A stretch of DNA of 64,000 nucleotides, taken from NCBI RefSeq assembly GCF_001651035.1, contig NZ_LXRG01000065.1:1-64000 (forward strand). The letters are read 5' to 3'. Under the pieces are notes generated by a model. The model was not told where the DNA came from and made no database searches. It saw only the letters and a list, made by a program, of their open reading frames with translations. Made by a program: the position numbers and the translations under genes. Positions 38,030-45,700 of the stretch are shown here, piece by piece; the first letter of the stretch is position 1, and every line of letters starts with the position of its first letter. The stretch comes from Halomonas sp. ALS9 (GTDB lineage Bacteria > Pseudomonadota > Gammaproteobacteria > Pseudomonadales > Halomonadaceae).

Positions 38030-38362
38030 ATGAGTACTTATCAACCGCTGCAGACAGCGCTTTTAGAGCTTGAAGCGTCGATGAAAGCCGCCGATTTATG
38101 GCGCATGCCAACACCCGATGCAGAGGCATTCGCCAGCCAGCAGCCGTTTTGCATCGACACCATGTCGCTGCCGCAATGGATACGCTTTGTGTTTATTGCC
38201 CGCTTGAACGCTTTGATTGATGCCCGTGCCGCCATGCCCGCAAAGTGCGAGGTCGCGCCCGCCGTGGCAGCCTACTTGCAGCAGGAAAAAACACCTGCCC
38301 ACCATCAACTGCTCATCGTGCGGGCAGTAGAGAAAGTCGACCAGATCGTTACCGAGAGCTGA
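38030..38362 (+). CDS. yqcC: YqcC-family protein
   Basis: A 110-residue helical protein matching the YqcC family: LLELEASMKAADLWRMPTPDAEAFASQQPFCIDTMSLPQWIRFVFIARLNALID. In E. coli yqcC lies beside the tRNA pseudouridine synthase gene truC; here truC is not adjacent. Start ATG 38030 has only a distant AAGG (38009), so translation initiation is probably weak. A bidirectional terminator follows at 38432. Confidence 0.85.
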   Translation: MSTYQPLQTALLELEASMKAADLWRMPTPDAEAFASQQPFCIDTMSLPQWIRFVFIARLNALIDARAAMPAKCEVAPAVAAYLQQEKTPAHHQLLIVRAVEKVDQIVTES

Positions 38363-38431
38363 TAGAAAGCTTTGAAAGGGAAGCGCTGATAGGAAATCGT
38401 TGGAGGTAGGGTACGTAGAGTAATAGCAACG

Positions 38432-38458
38432 AAAAGCCTGCCAGAAAGGCAGGCTTTT
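38432..38458. terminator. Bidirectional terminator between yqcC and ompW
   Basis: An 11-bp perfect stem (AAAAGCCTGCC / GGCAGGCTTTT, loop AGAAA) flanked by A and T runs on both sides, suitable for both convergent genes. Confidence 0.85.
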
Positions 38459-38494
38459 GGGGATAACTTTTAAAGAGGCGATTTTACCGACGGC

Positions 38495-39121
38495 TTAGAA
38501 GCGGTAACTCAGCCCGGCCATGACCACGAGAGGATCGATCTCAACGGTACCTGCTGCCGCACCGTTAACGCTGGCATCGGTATCGATGTCGAGATACCAG
38601 GCCGCGGCGTTCAGCGCCCAGTGGTCATCAATAAGTAGATCGACACCTACTTGACCCGCCGCGCCCCAGGAGTCATCCAGCTCTAAATCACCAATCGTCA
38701 GCTCCTCATCGGAGAAGAAGGTGTAGTTAACACCCGCGCCGACATAGGGCTGTACGCGTGACTGAGTGCCGCCCAGTGGGTAGTACTGCAGCGTTAGGGT
38801 AGGTGGTAAGTGCTTGGTCGAGGCGATATTAGCGCCGTTCAAATGAATATCGTGTTCAAACGGCAGCGCCGCTAGAAGCTCCACGCCGACTTTATCGTGA
38901 AAGCGATAGCCCAGGGTGAACGCGAAATTGGTTTCATCCTGTACATCCACGGACAGCGCACCGTTGGCCAGCGAGCCGTTGTCGCTTTTAGGGGCGACCT
39001 TGGCAACACCAACGCGGGTGAAAAAGTCGCCAGCGCCGTAGGCGAATGCCTGGCTGCTGGTCATCAGAGCCGCAGCGGCAACAGTAGTTACAAGTAGGGT
39101 AGGCAGGGCGGCTTTACGCAT
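38495..39121 (-). CDS. ompW: Outer-membrane protein OmpW
   Basis: A 208-residue eight-stranded beta-barrel protein of the OmpW family. A signal peptide ends near QAFAYGAGDFFTRVGVAKVAPKSDNG, the barrel shows ETNFAFTLGYRFHDKVGVELLAALPFEHDI, LPPTLTLQYYP and RVQPYVGAGVNYTFFSDE, and the last residue is Phe, the outer-membrane sorting signal. OmpW forms a narrow hydrophobic channel and responds to oxygen and osmotic conditions. A candidate ANR/FNR box lies about 120 bp upstream. Confidence 0.93.
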   Translation of the reverse strand: MRKAALPTLLVTTVAAAALMTSSQAFAYGAGDFFTRVGVAKVAPKSDNGSLANGALSVDVQDETNFAFTLGYRFHDKVGVELLAALPFEHDIHLNGANIASTKHLPPTLTLQYYPLGGTQSRVQPYVGAGVNYTFFSDEELTIGDLELDDSWGAAGQVGVDLLIDDHWALNAAAWYLDIDTDASVNGAAAGTVEIDPLVVMAGLSYRF

Positions 39122-39237
39122 GGGTTCACTCCTGGTGTTAAAGCAGATAGTTTCAAACGATTAGTAGCAAAACGGGACGGCCTTTCGATAGCCACTTAAC
39201 GATGAAGCCAGTGTAACGAGACCCAGGGAGTGGATTA

Positions 39238-39251
39238 TTGATCTAGGGCAA
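39238..39251. promoter_or_regulatory. ANR/FNR-like box upstream of ompW
   Basis: TTGATCTAGGGCAA differs by one base from the TTGAT-N4-GTCAA pattern common for ANR in Pseudomonas and keeps the TTGAT half-site perfectly. It lies 117 bp before the ompW start, in a plausible place for an upstream activator. ompW is FNR-dependent in E. coli. The 271-bp gap up to 39392 also holds the first attC-like hairpin of the cassette array. Confidence 0.5.
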
Positions 39252-39336
39252 GGGTTGTTAGACACGAATCCAAAACAACGTTATCAGGGGTAGGGGGGCG
39301 CCCGATTATGTTCCATTGGTAAAAATGGCTTAAAAT

Positions 39337-39377
39337 CATAACGTACGCCTGAACGATATGTTCATCAAAATTAGAAG
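39337..39377 (+). repeat. attC-like site 1 (left end of cassette array)
   Basis: CATAAC opens and ATTAGAAG closes a symmetrical element whose centre is a 5-bp stem TGAAC/GTTCA (39350-39354 with 39360-39364) around GATAT. The centre of the outer ends and of the stem coincide at 39357. It is short for an attC and its R' core begins with A instead of G. Confidence 0.45.
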
Positions 39378-39392
39378 CGATGTGGTGCCGAT

Positions 39393-39941
39393 GTGAATAT
39401 TAGAACGAGAGAGGAATTGATAGATCACATCAATCACGGAAACACTGTGAAATATGTGTTCTTTTGGGGCCACCAAAAGCCAAAGTCGGGTGTTTCAGCG
39501 TCATGTTTCAGCCAGTGGTATGAGTCACCTTTTGTCAAAGGGAATCAGACCTACTTAACTGCAGAGCACTACATGATGGCGAAAAAAGCTGAGCTTTTTG
39601 GCGATGAAATTGCGAGGAGAAAAGCGCTTTCTAGCAAAACCCCCGGAGAAGCAAAAAAAATGGGGCGTAGCGTTGTTGGTTTCAATAAAGATATTTGGGT
39701 TGAAATTAGGTTTGAAATTGTTGTTTCGGCTAACTTGGCTAAGTTCTCTCAAAACCCAGAGCTGAAAGCGTTCTTACTCAATACTGGAGATAGGGTTCTA
39801 GTGGAAGCGAGCCCTGTAGACAAAATTTGGGGTATTGGATTGGCCGCCGATGATCCAGCGACATCTGATCCATATAAATGGCAAGGTCTAAATTTGCTAG
39901 GTTTTGCGTTAATGTGTGTGCGTGATCAGCTAAAGTGCTAA
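39393..39941 (+). CDS. NADAR-family protein (ADP-ribose N-glycosidase-like)
   Basis: The 182-residue product has the NADAR/YbiA fold: FFWGHQ near the start, then CFSQWYESPFVKGNQTYLTAEHYMMAKKAELFGD, a KTPGEAKKMGRSV stretch, the WVEIRFEIVVSANLAKFSQNPEL segment and SPVDKIWGIGLAADDP. NADAR enzymes remove ADP-ribose from guanine bases or hydrolyse riboflavin-pathway intermediates (YbiA). Many lie in defence or NAD+/ADP-ribose loci. Start GTG 39393 lacks a clear ribosome site. Codon use is AT-richer than in the flanking core genes. It is the first gene of the cassette-like array, and its stop TAA lies inside the next attC-like site. Confidence 0.85.
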   Translation: MNIRTREELIDHINHGNTVKYVFFWGHQKPKSGVSASCFSQWYESPFVKGNQTYLTAEHYMMAKKAELFGDEIARRKALSSKTPGEAKKMGRSVVGFNKDIWVEIRFEIVVSANLAKFSQNPELKAFLLNTGDRVLVEASPVDKIWGIGLAADDPATSDPYKWQGLNLLGFALMCVRDQLKC

Positions 39942-39996
39942 CTCACACTGAACAACCAGCCATAGCGAAAAAGCTATACGGTGCAAGGCGTTAAAG
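39936..39996 (+). repeat. attC-like site 2
   Basis: CTAAC at the NADAR stop codon opens the element, GTTAAAG (39990-39996) closes it, and the central stem ATAGC/GCTAT with loop GAAAAA is centred at 39970, within 4 nt of the midpoint. Core bases are degenerate relative to canonical RYYYAAC/GTTRRRY. Confidence 0.45.
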
Positions 39997-40072
39997 GTCA
40001 GTGACCGCTCGCTAGATCCCGCGCCGCAACAACCTGCCCCCTGAGATGTGAATTACCACCTGAGTTATAAAT

Positions 40073-40687
40073 ATGCCTTTAGTTAAATTGAATCTTCCCC
40101 GGCCCGATGAGCTGCGCAATGGTTGGGCCGCATTCGCTGCCGTTTTAGCTGCGAGAGGTTGGGGGGCTGATGTATACGCGACTCCGAACGAATGGCTGTA
40201 CCACGATGGAGGCGGCAACTGGGTTTGTTTACGCTTTAATAGTAATCATCAAGCAGTCATGATAGGCCACGATCATGAATATACTGAGACTTATTTTAAG
40301 GAAGCGGCAAAATACTTTGACGAGGAGGAAACAGATTTATTAGCGGGGGCACCTGAGTGGTGGAGCTTCAACCTAAGCCCATTGCCGTTTGGCGAGTGGA
40401 TAGGTTTTATTTATGGTTGGGATGGTGATACATGGCATAGAGCTGAATACAACCTATCTGATGGTTTTGATAGTGTAGGGCTGCTAAAAGCATGCTCCTT
40501 AAATGGAACTGACTTGCTAAGAGATATTGCTTCTGATGCCCCAGGATTAAATGGAAAACCACCGTCCCAAGATGCACTTGATGCCCTAGTTTCTGCCGGC
40601 CCTGAGATTACATATGAGCAGCTAGAGATGGTAGTGCCTGGATGGGATATTGATGCTGGTTTGGCCGCTGCAAGAAAATTTGCATAA
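40073..40687 (+). CDS. Cassette-borne hypothetical protein (204 aa)
   Basis: Not recognised as a named family. It is soluble and acidic, with many Trp residues (WLYHDGGGNWVCLRF, PEWWSFNLSPLPFGEWIGFIYGWDG) and a repeated EYxxxxF pattern. A glycine-rich loop DHEYTETYFKEAAKYFDEEE precedes them. No signal or membrane segment. Such Trp-rich soluble proteins are frequent in integron cassettes and among immunity-like proteins, but no function can be assigned. The ATG at 40073 has no good ribosome site, and the stop TAA forms part of the next attC-like site. Confidence 0.75.
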   Translation: MPLVKLNLPRPDELRNGWAAFAAVLAARGWGADVYATPNEWLYHDGGGNWVCLRFNSNHQAVMIGHDHEYTETYFKEAAKYFDEEETDLLAGAPEWWSFNLSPLPFGEWIGFIYGWDGDTWHRAEYNLSDGFDSVGLLKACSLNGTDLLRDIASDAPGLNGKPPSQDALDALVSAGPEITYEQLEMVVPGWDIDAGLAAARKFA

Positions 40688-40753
40688 CAAGGCGCTGTTG
40701 CTGGAATGTGCTTCCGTGGCGCTACAAAGCACTCATAAAACTATATATTAGGC
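40682..40753 (+). repeat. attC-like site 3
   Basis: GCATAACAAGGCGC at the stop codon opens a 72-bp element that ends ATTAGGC (40747-40753). An internal stem GTGCTT/AAGCAC (40708-40713 with 40727-40732) lies around its midpoint. R' reads ATTAGGC where GTTAGGC would be canonical, so one core base is altered. Confidence 0.5.
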
Positions 40754-40817
40754 AATCAAAATGGGCAGAAAGCTATCCTTAACAAGATGTTACGCCAGAC
40801 GCCATGTGTAAACTAAT

Positions 40818-41180
40818 ATGAAGCGAAAATGCCCACTATACAAAATTAAACTTGGGGTGAAAGGCCAACAGCCTCCGGCCTATGTTCGCGCTATAAGCGA
40901 ACATAGGATTCATATGGGTGGTGCGTTTGAGCAATTAGATTTAGATAGTGTAATTGCCTTCACCCCAAAAGGAAGGGTGGAGAAAAATTCTAAACTAATT
41001 GATTTAATGCTCAAGCTAAATGCACGTGGTGTGGTATTCAGCTACGACCCGAAATCCATGGTTTCGCCTAGTTGGTTTATGGCACGTCTCCAAGATCAAG
41101 GGAAACTACTGGGGCCTTACAAAGAGATCTCATGGCGTGCCCCAAATTTATGGTTGCTAACAACGTATGAGCTTGTATAA
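40818..41180 (+). CDS. Cassette-borne hypothetical protein (120 aa)
   Basis: A basic 120-residue protein without recognisable domain; it contains GVKGQQPPAYVRAISEHRIHMG, then VIAFTPKGRVEKNSKLIDLM, and ends WRAPNLWLLTTYELV. It lacks membrane or signal segments. The ATG at 40818 has no strong ribosome site, typical for cassette genes that depend on upstream translation. Function unknown. Confidence 0.6.
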   Translation: MKRKCPLYKIKLGVKGQQPPAYVRAISEHRIHMGGAFEQLDLDSVIAFTPKGRVEKNSKLIDLMLKLNARGVVFSYDPKSMVSPSWFMARLQDQGKLLGPYKEISWRAPNLWLLTTYELV

Positions 41181-41183
41181 AAC

Positions 41184-41261
41184 AGATAACCAAACGTACC
41201 AATACGTAATCTGCGGTTGGCGGATGATTGCAAGCTCACGTAGTTTTGCTTTGTGTTAGAA
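41184..41261 (+). repeat. attC-like site 4
   Basis: TAAC (41187-41190) opens and GTTAGAA (41255-41261) closes. CAAAC/GTTTTG and TAC/GTA pair, and inside them ATCTGC (41209-41214) pairs with GCGGAT (41220-41225) with one G-T wobble. The hairpin is centred at 41217, near the midpoint. The GTG within GTGTTAG is the upstream start considered and rejected for the next gene. Confidence 0.5.
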
Positions 41262-41276
41262 CTCAAAGGAGATTTA

Positions 41277-41642
41277 ATGAAGTATCTGATGTCCGTTTTG
41301 GTTTTGATTATTTTGTTGACTGGGTGTGATTTTAAAAAGGAGGCTGATCAAAAATTTGGTGATCAGCACTTTAAAACAGCTATTTCCTTGATAGAACTAC
41401 ATAAAACTCGCTTTGGAGAGTATCCCAGTAATCTTTCAGAGTTAATGTTTATTGGGGATTGGGATCAAATCGCTCTGCAATCGGTTCAATACTCTAAAGT
41501 TGAAGATGGCTATGCATTGACGCTACGCCGTGGCTGGGTAGGCAAGCCAGAATTACACTATCCTGCCGATTTTTGGCAAGGGTTGGGGATTAAAGGTGCT
41601 GACAATTTAATTCAGCCAGATACTAAAGCATCGGCTGATTAA
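41277..41642 (+). CDS. Cassette-borne small lipoprotein
   Basis: A 121-residue protein with a lipoprotein signal (MKYLMSVLVLIILLTGC, Cys at residue 17), so it is probably anchored in the envelope. The mature part has HFKTAISLIELHKTRFGEYPSNLSELMF, which resembles the C-terminal helix and YP turn of type II pseudopilins, followed by aromatic strands. An excellent AAAGGAG site lies 8 nt before the ATG 41277. The next ORF starts 17 bp after its stop, with no attC-like site between, so the two probably share a cassette. Confidence 0.75.
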   Translation: MKYLMSVLVLIILLTGCDFKKEADQKFGDQHFKTAISLIELHKTRFGEYPSNLSELMFIGDWDQIALQSVQYSKVEDGYALTLRRGWVGKPELHYPADFWQGLGIKGADNLIQPDTKASAD

Positions 41643-41659
41643 GACACTATGAGTGAACC

Positions 41660-42223
41660 ATGATTGAAGAATTGCGCAAAAAATTAAAAACCCTGGCTCT
41701 ACTCGACGCGGTAATCGAACAAGAGTGGCAATACAGATATTTTTCTTACAATTCACACTGGTCTGACTCAGAAGAAATGGGATCGCTCCGTGACGGATGC
41801 GGAGGGGAGTGGTTTCTTTGGATCTCGGGAGATCTTGCTGGTTACAAGTGCTTAAGCCCAGAAGACGGGCTAATGCCTGACTTGAAGGAGGCAATAGAAA
41901 GAGTGCCCAGTGCATATGAAAACTTCATCACTGAGCCAGCGTTTAGTATGAATCAGGCTACATGCATTTGGTTTCTGAAAAATTCAAAGTGGGTAAAGTA
42001 TGGCAGGTCTGTAAAGTCGTTAATTGACCTTGAAGCCATATCTACTTGGATGCCTAATGATTACTGTGTATGGGCAGCAGAGCATTACGAGCGTGAAATA
42101 GATCTTGGGGCTACTGTAAAAATATTTAAAGGGGAATTTAGCGAAGAAATTGCTCAAATATTAAACCCCAAGATAGTAATGAGTGAGTTACTGGCTGAGT
42201 TATCAGAAATAGGCGTCAGCTAG
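41660..42223 (+). CDS. Cassette-borne hypothetical protein (187 aa)
   Basis: A soluble 187-residue acidic protein, rich in Trp and aromatic residues (IEQEWQYRYFSYNSHWSDSEEMGSLRDGCGGEWFLW), with a middle AYENFITEPAFSMNQATCIWFLKNS and YCVWAAEHYEREID segment. No family recognised. It has no recognisable toxin catalytic pattern. It is very closely spaced after the lipoprotein gene (17 bp), so the pair is likely expressed together. It ends at TAG, directly followed by an attC-like site. Confidence 0.65.
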   Translation: MIEELRKKLKTLALLDAVIEQEWQYRYFSYNSHWSDSEEMGSLRDGCGGEWFLWISGDLAGYKCLSPEDGLMPDLKEAIERVPSAYENFITEPAFSMNQATCIWFLKNSKWVKYGRSVKSLIDLEAISTWMPNDYCVWAAEHYEREIDLGATVKIFKGEFSEEIAQILNPKIVMSELLAELSEIGVS

Positions 42224-42271
42224 TAACAAATAGTTTTGCCGAAAAAATCCGCAGCGATCCGAGTGTTAGGT
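42220..42271 (+). repeat. attC-like site 5
   Basis: TAACAAA follows the stop codon and GTTAGGT (42265-42271) is a full match to the canonical R' core GTTRRRY. A short stem TTGC/GCAG (with a G-T wobble) is centred near 42245, the midpoint. At about 51 bp this is the most convincing core match in the array. Confidence 0.55.
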
Positions 42272-42277
42272 GTAGGC

Positions 42278-42670
42278 ATGGACTGGACTGATTTGGAGCA
42301 ATTCAGAGGCATTGACCTACATGACTCGTTTATCCTGGGCTGGCGTCACCTTGAGCGGCATGTCATTTTCGAACTTGAAGCCAGCATCTGGCCTGAGTCT
42401 GAACATTATATGCTTCCCAAGCCTGGCGAATATACGTGCTACCGCAGAGCTACGTTGGCATTCCAGAACATCATTGAATGCGTTGGGCTACCTCCTATGG
42501 ATTCGGCGCCGAAGTGCGAAGATACCTCAGGAGAGGTCGATTTTGGCAATTTTGACTCGCTGAAGATATTGAGCACAGGTTTTGAGTGTTCAGGAGATTT
42601 TGGAACGATTTATGTTAAGGGTGGAGAGCTTAGCTTTGAAGTCCATACACAACCGGTTCTGTCGAGGTGA
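42278..42670 (+). CDS. Cassette-borne hypothetical protein (130 aa)
   Basis: The ATG at 42278 (MDWTDLEQFRGIDLHDSFILGW) lies 7 nt after the R' core of attC-like site 5, as expected at a cassette boundary. The longer in-frame TTG-type start at 42236 would read through the attC. The product is soluble, with the DLHDSFILGW motif and cysteine-containing C-terminal strands (ECSGDFGTIYVKG). The DLHDS pattern is seen in several small immunity-like proteins, but I cannot assign this one. Confidence 0.65.
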   Translation: MDWTDLEQFRGIDLHDSFILGWRHLERHVIFELEASIWPESEHYMLPKPGEYTCYRRATLAFQNIIECVGLPPMDSAPKCEDTSGEVDFGNFDSLKILSTGFECSGDFGTIYVKGGELSFEVHTQPVLSR

Positions 42671-42713
42671 CTAACCATTGGTCGCTGAGACATTGATCAG
42701 TATTTTCTTAGTC
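42669..42713 (+). repeat. attC-like site 6 (right end of cassette array)
   Basis: GACTAAC (42669-42675) pairs 6 of 7 with CTTAGTC (42707-42713) as an inverted repeat, and CTGA/TCAG (42685-42688 with 42697-42700) forms the inner stem near the midpoint. It begins immediately after the stop codon of the last array gene. The 3' core is CTTAGTC rather than GTTRRRY, so it may be a decayed terminal site. Confidence 0.45.
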
Positions 42714-42721
42714 TGGGGGAG

Positions 42722-42749
42722 GGTGAGCGGCATTAACGAGCCGCTCACC
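42722..42749. terminator. Hairpins downstream of putA and the cassette array
   Basis: GGTGAGCGGC pairs with GCCGCTCACC (42722-42731 with 42740-42749). A second hairpin, GTGCCTA/TAGGCAC (42773-42788), sits at the putA stop. Neither has a clear U-run on either strand, so they may act as processing or transcript-end hairpins rather than strong terminators. Confidence 0.4.
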
Positions 42750-42792
42750 TCCTAATTACCTATTGCCGCAAAGTGCCTACATAGGCACTGAC

Positions 42793-45700
42793 CTATTCAG
42801 CCGTTGCCAACAGACTGGCGTTACCACCCGCCGCAGTCGTGTCGATGCACAAATGTCGTTCCACCACGTAACGATCCGGCGAGATGGTTTGGGTCTCAAG
42901 CGGTATGATGGCGCCGTCGCGCTTTGCAAGCGCAATACGCAGCTCACGTGTCCAGTCGCTGTCGCCAGCGGCAGCGACCGCTGCGATGCCTTTAACCTCG
43001 CTCAACGTCTCGGCTGAAACGCTGCCATCGAGTCCGGCTACTGGTGCCCCTGCATCGATCAGCGGTTTCATAGCCTGCTCGGCACCTGGGGCGACTACGA
43101 GAGCCCCGCAACCTGCACCGAGGGCCTGTGCGGCCTGGGCAATGGCGATATCCAGGGTTGGCCCTAGACACAGCACCACGCCCTTCGGGTACATCGCCAG
43201 GCGGTTGCTCTCACCCGTTGGCCCCGGCAGGGTCTGCGGCGTCATGTCCAGCGCTGCCGCTTCGGCAAGCGCCTTGCGGATCACGCCGTTTTTGCCAGAA
43301 AGCGCCTTACGCAGCACTTCGATGCGATTGGGTCGTACCGCCCAGTTACGGGCATCCAGCCCATCAAGGGCCGACTGGAGATCGTCAAGTGATACGGCTG
43401 TTCCTTCTGGCGCCTCAACGTGCTCCGCGTCTGCGGTGCGGCGGAAGCGCGTCACGTAGAGCGGGCCACCGGCCTTAGGCCCGGTGCCTGAGAGGCCCTC
43501 GCCGCCGAACGGCTGGGAGCCAACGATGGCGCCGATTTGATTACGGTTGACGTAGACGTTGCCGACATGAATGCGCTCAACGATTTGCTGCACGCGATCG
43601 TCGATACGGGTATGCAGGCCGAAGGTCAGCCCGTAGCCTTTGCCATTGATATCGTCGACCACCTTGTCGATATCACGCGCCTTAAAGGTAGCCACGTGTA
43701 GCACAGGGCCAAAGATTTCACGTTCGAGATCCTCAATACCGCCGACTTCTACGACTGCCGGGGTGACGAAGGTGCCGGTTTCTGGTGCAGCCAATTTCTT
43801 CAGCACCTTGCCGTTCTTCTCGTGTGCCGCCACATAGTCGTTGATCTCGGTCTGGGCGTCGGCGTCAATGACCGGTGATACGTCGGTATCGGTATTCCAG
43901 GGGTCACCAATGGTGAGTGCATCCATGGCCCCGTAGAGCATATTGAGCAACCGGTCGCGGGCTTCTTCCTGGACATACAGCATGCGCAGCGCGGAACAGC
44001 GCTGACCGGCCGACTGGAAGGAAGAGATCAGGATATCGCGAACTGCCTGCTCGGTGAGCGCCGTGGAGTCGACGATCATGGAGTTGAGTCCACCGGTCTC
44101 GGCGATCAGCACGGCATCAGGCCCCGCGTTCTCGGCCAGCGCCTTGTGGATGATCTGCGCCACCGGAGTTGAGCCGGTAAAGCAAACACCTGCAATGCGT
44201 GGGTCGCTGGTCAGCGGGCCGCCTACCGTTGGGCCGTCGCCCGGCAACAGCTGCAGGGCCGCTTCCGGCAGGCCAGCTTCGCGCATCAGCTCGACGGCGC
44301 GTGCAGCGATCAGCGGCGTTTGCTCGGCAGGCTTGGCGAGCACCGCGTTACCAGCCACCAGGGCGGCAGCGATCTGGCCGGTGGTAATCGCCAGCGGGAA
44401 GTTCCACGGGCTAATGCAGACGAAGATACCGCGGGCGCTGCCGGGTTCTTCGGCCTCCAGCCGCTCGCCTTCGTTGGCGTAGTAGCGCAGGAAATCCACT
44501 GCTTCGCGCACTTCAGCGATACCGTCGAACATCATTTTGCCCGCTTCGCGGGTGGTGATCACGGTTAGCTCGGCGATGTGCTCCTCGTAAAGATCGGCGG
44601 TGCGGCGCAGTACTGCTGCGCGCTCGGCCACCGGGCGTGCAGACCACTCTTTGAAGCCTTGCTCAGCGGCGTCGAGAGCAGTGGCGACCTCTTCCGGGGT
44701 GGCTTCATGCACCTTGCCGATTACCCGCGAATCGTCGGCGGGGGAGAGGGCATCGCGCGCCGGGCCCTGGGGAGCGGGGTTGCCTACCAGCATCGGGCCT
44801 GCGATCCATGTGGCGTCGGCAAACGCTTCGCGGGCATTAAGCAGCGGCAGGATCGAGGCAGGCTCGTTGATGCGGTAGCCCTTGGAGTTCTTGCGATCAG
44901 GCTCAAACAACTCGCCGGGCTGGCGGATCAACGGGCTTGAGACGTCGTTGCCGAGCTGCTTAAAGCCTTCGATGGGATCTTTTGAGACGTCGCTTGCCGG
45001 AATTGAGCTATCCACCACTTGATTAACAAAGGAGGAGTTTGCCCCGTTCTCCAGCAGGCGGCGAACCAGATAGGCGAGCAGGTCGCGGTGAGCGCCAACC
45101 GGGGCGTAAATACGGCAGTGGGTGCCTTCTGTCTCTTTAACAATATGGTGTAGCGATTCGCCCATGCCGTGCAGGCGCTGGAACTCGTAGCTATCCTTGT
45201 CGTCACCCGCCATCTCGGCTACGGCAGCGCAGGTGTGGGCGTTGTGGGTGGCGAACTGGGGATAGATGCGATCGCGACGATCGAGCAGCATCTGGGCGCA
45301 GGCCATGTAGCTGACGTCGGTGTTGACCTTGCGGGTGAAAACCGGAAATGTTTTCACACCCATTTCCTGGGACAGCTTGATCTCGGTATCCCAATAAGCG
45401 CCTTTTACCAGGCGTACCATAATCTTGCGGTTGTATCGCTCGGCCAGTTCGTAGAGTGTCTCAATCACTGGCGCAGCGCGGCGCCCGTAGGCCTGCACGA
45501 CCACCCCAAAACCATCCCAGCCATCGAGGCTGGGGTCGGCCATCAGCGCTTCGATCACGTCGAGGGACAGATCCAGCCGGTCTTGCTCTTCGGCGTCGAT
45601 ATTGAAACCGATATTGGCCTTGGCCGCCTGCTGCACCAACGCTTTGGCGCGGGGCAGAAGTTCCGCCATTACCGTGTCACGGTGGGTGTATTCATAGCGC

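Noticed and set aside
41277..42223. Toxin-antitoxin pair
   Set aside because: Close spacing fits, but neither product shows a toxin fold or an antitoxin DNA-binding motif, and the first is a lipoprotein.
39393..42670. Prophage remnant or genomic island with integrase
   Set aside because: No phage structural gene, integrase, transposase or tRNA attachment site is visible; the repeated hairpins fit cassettes better.
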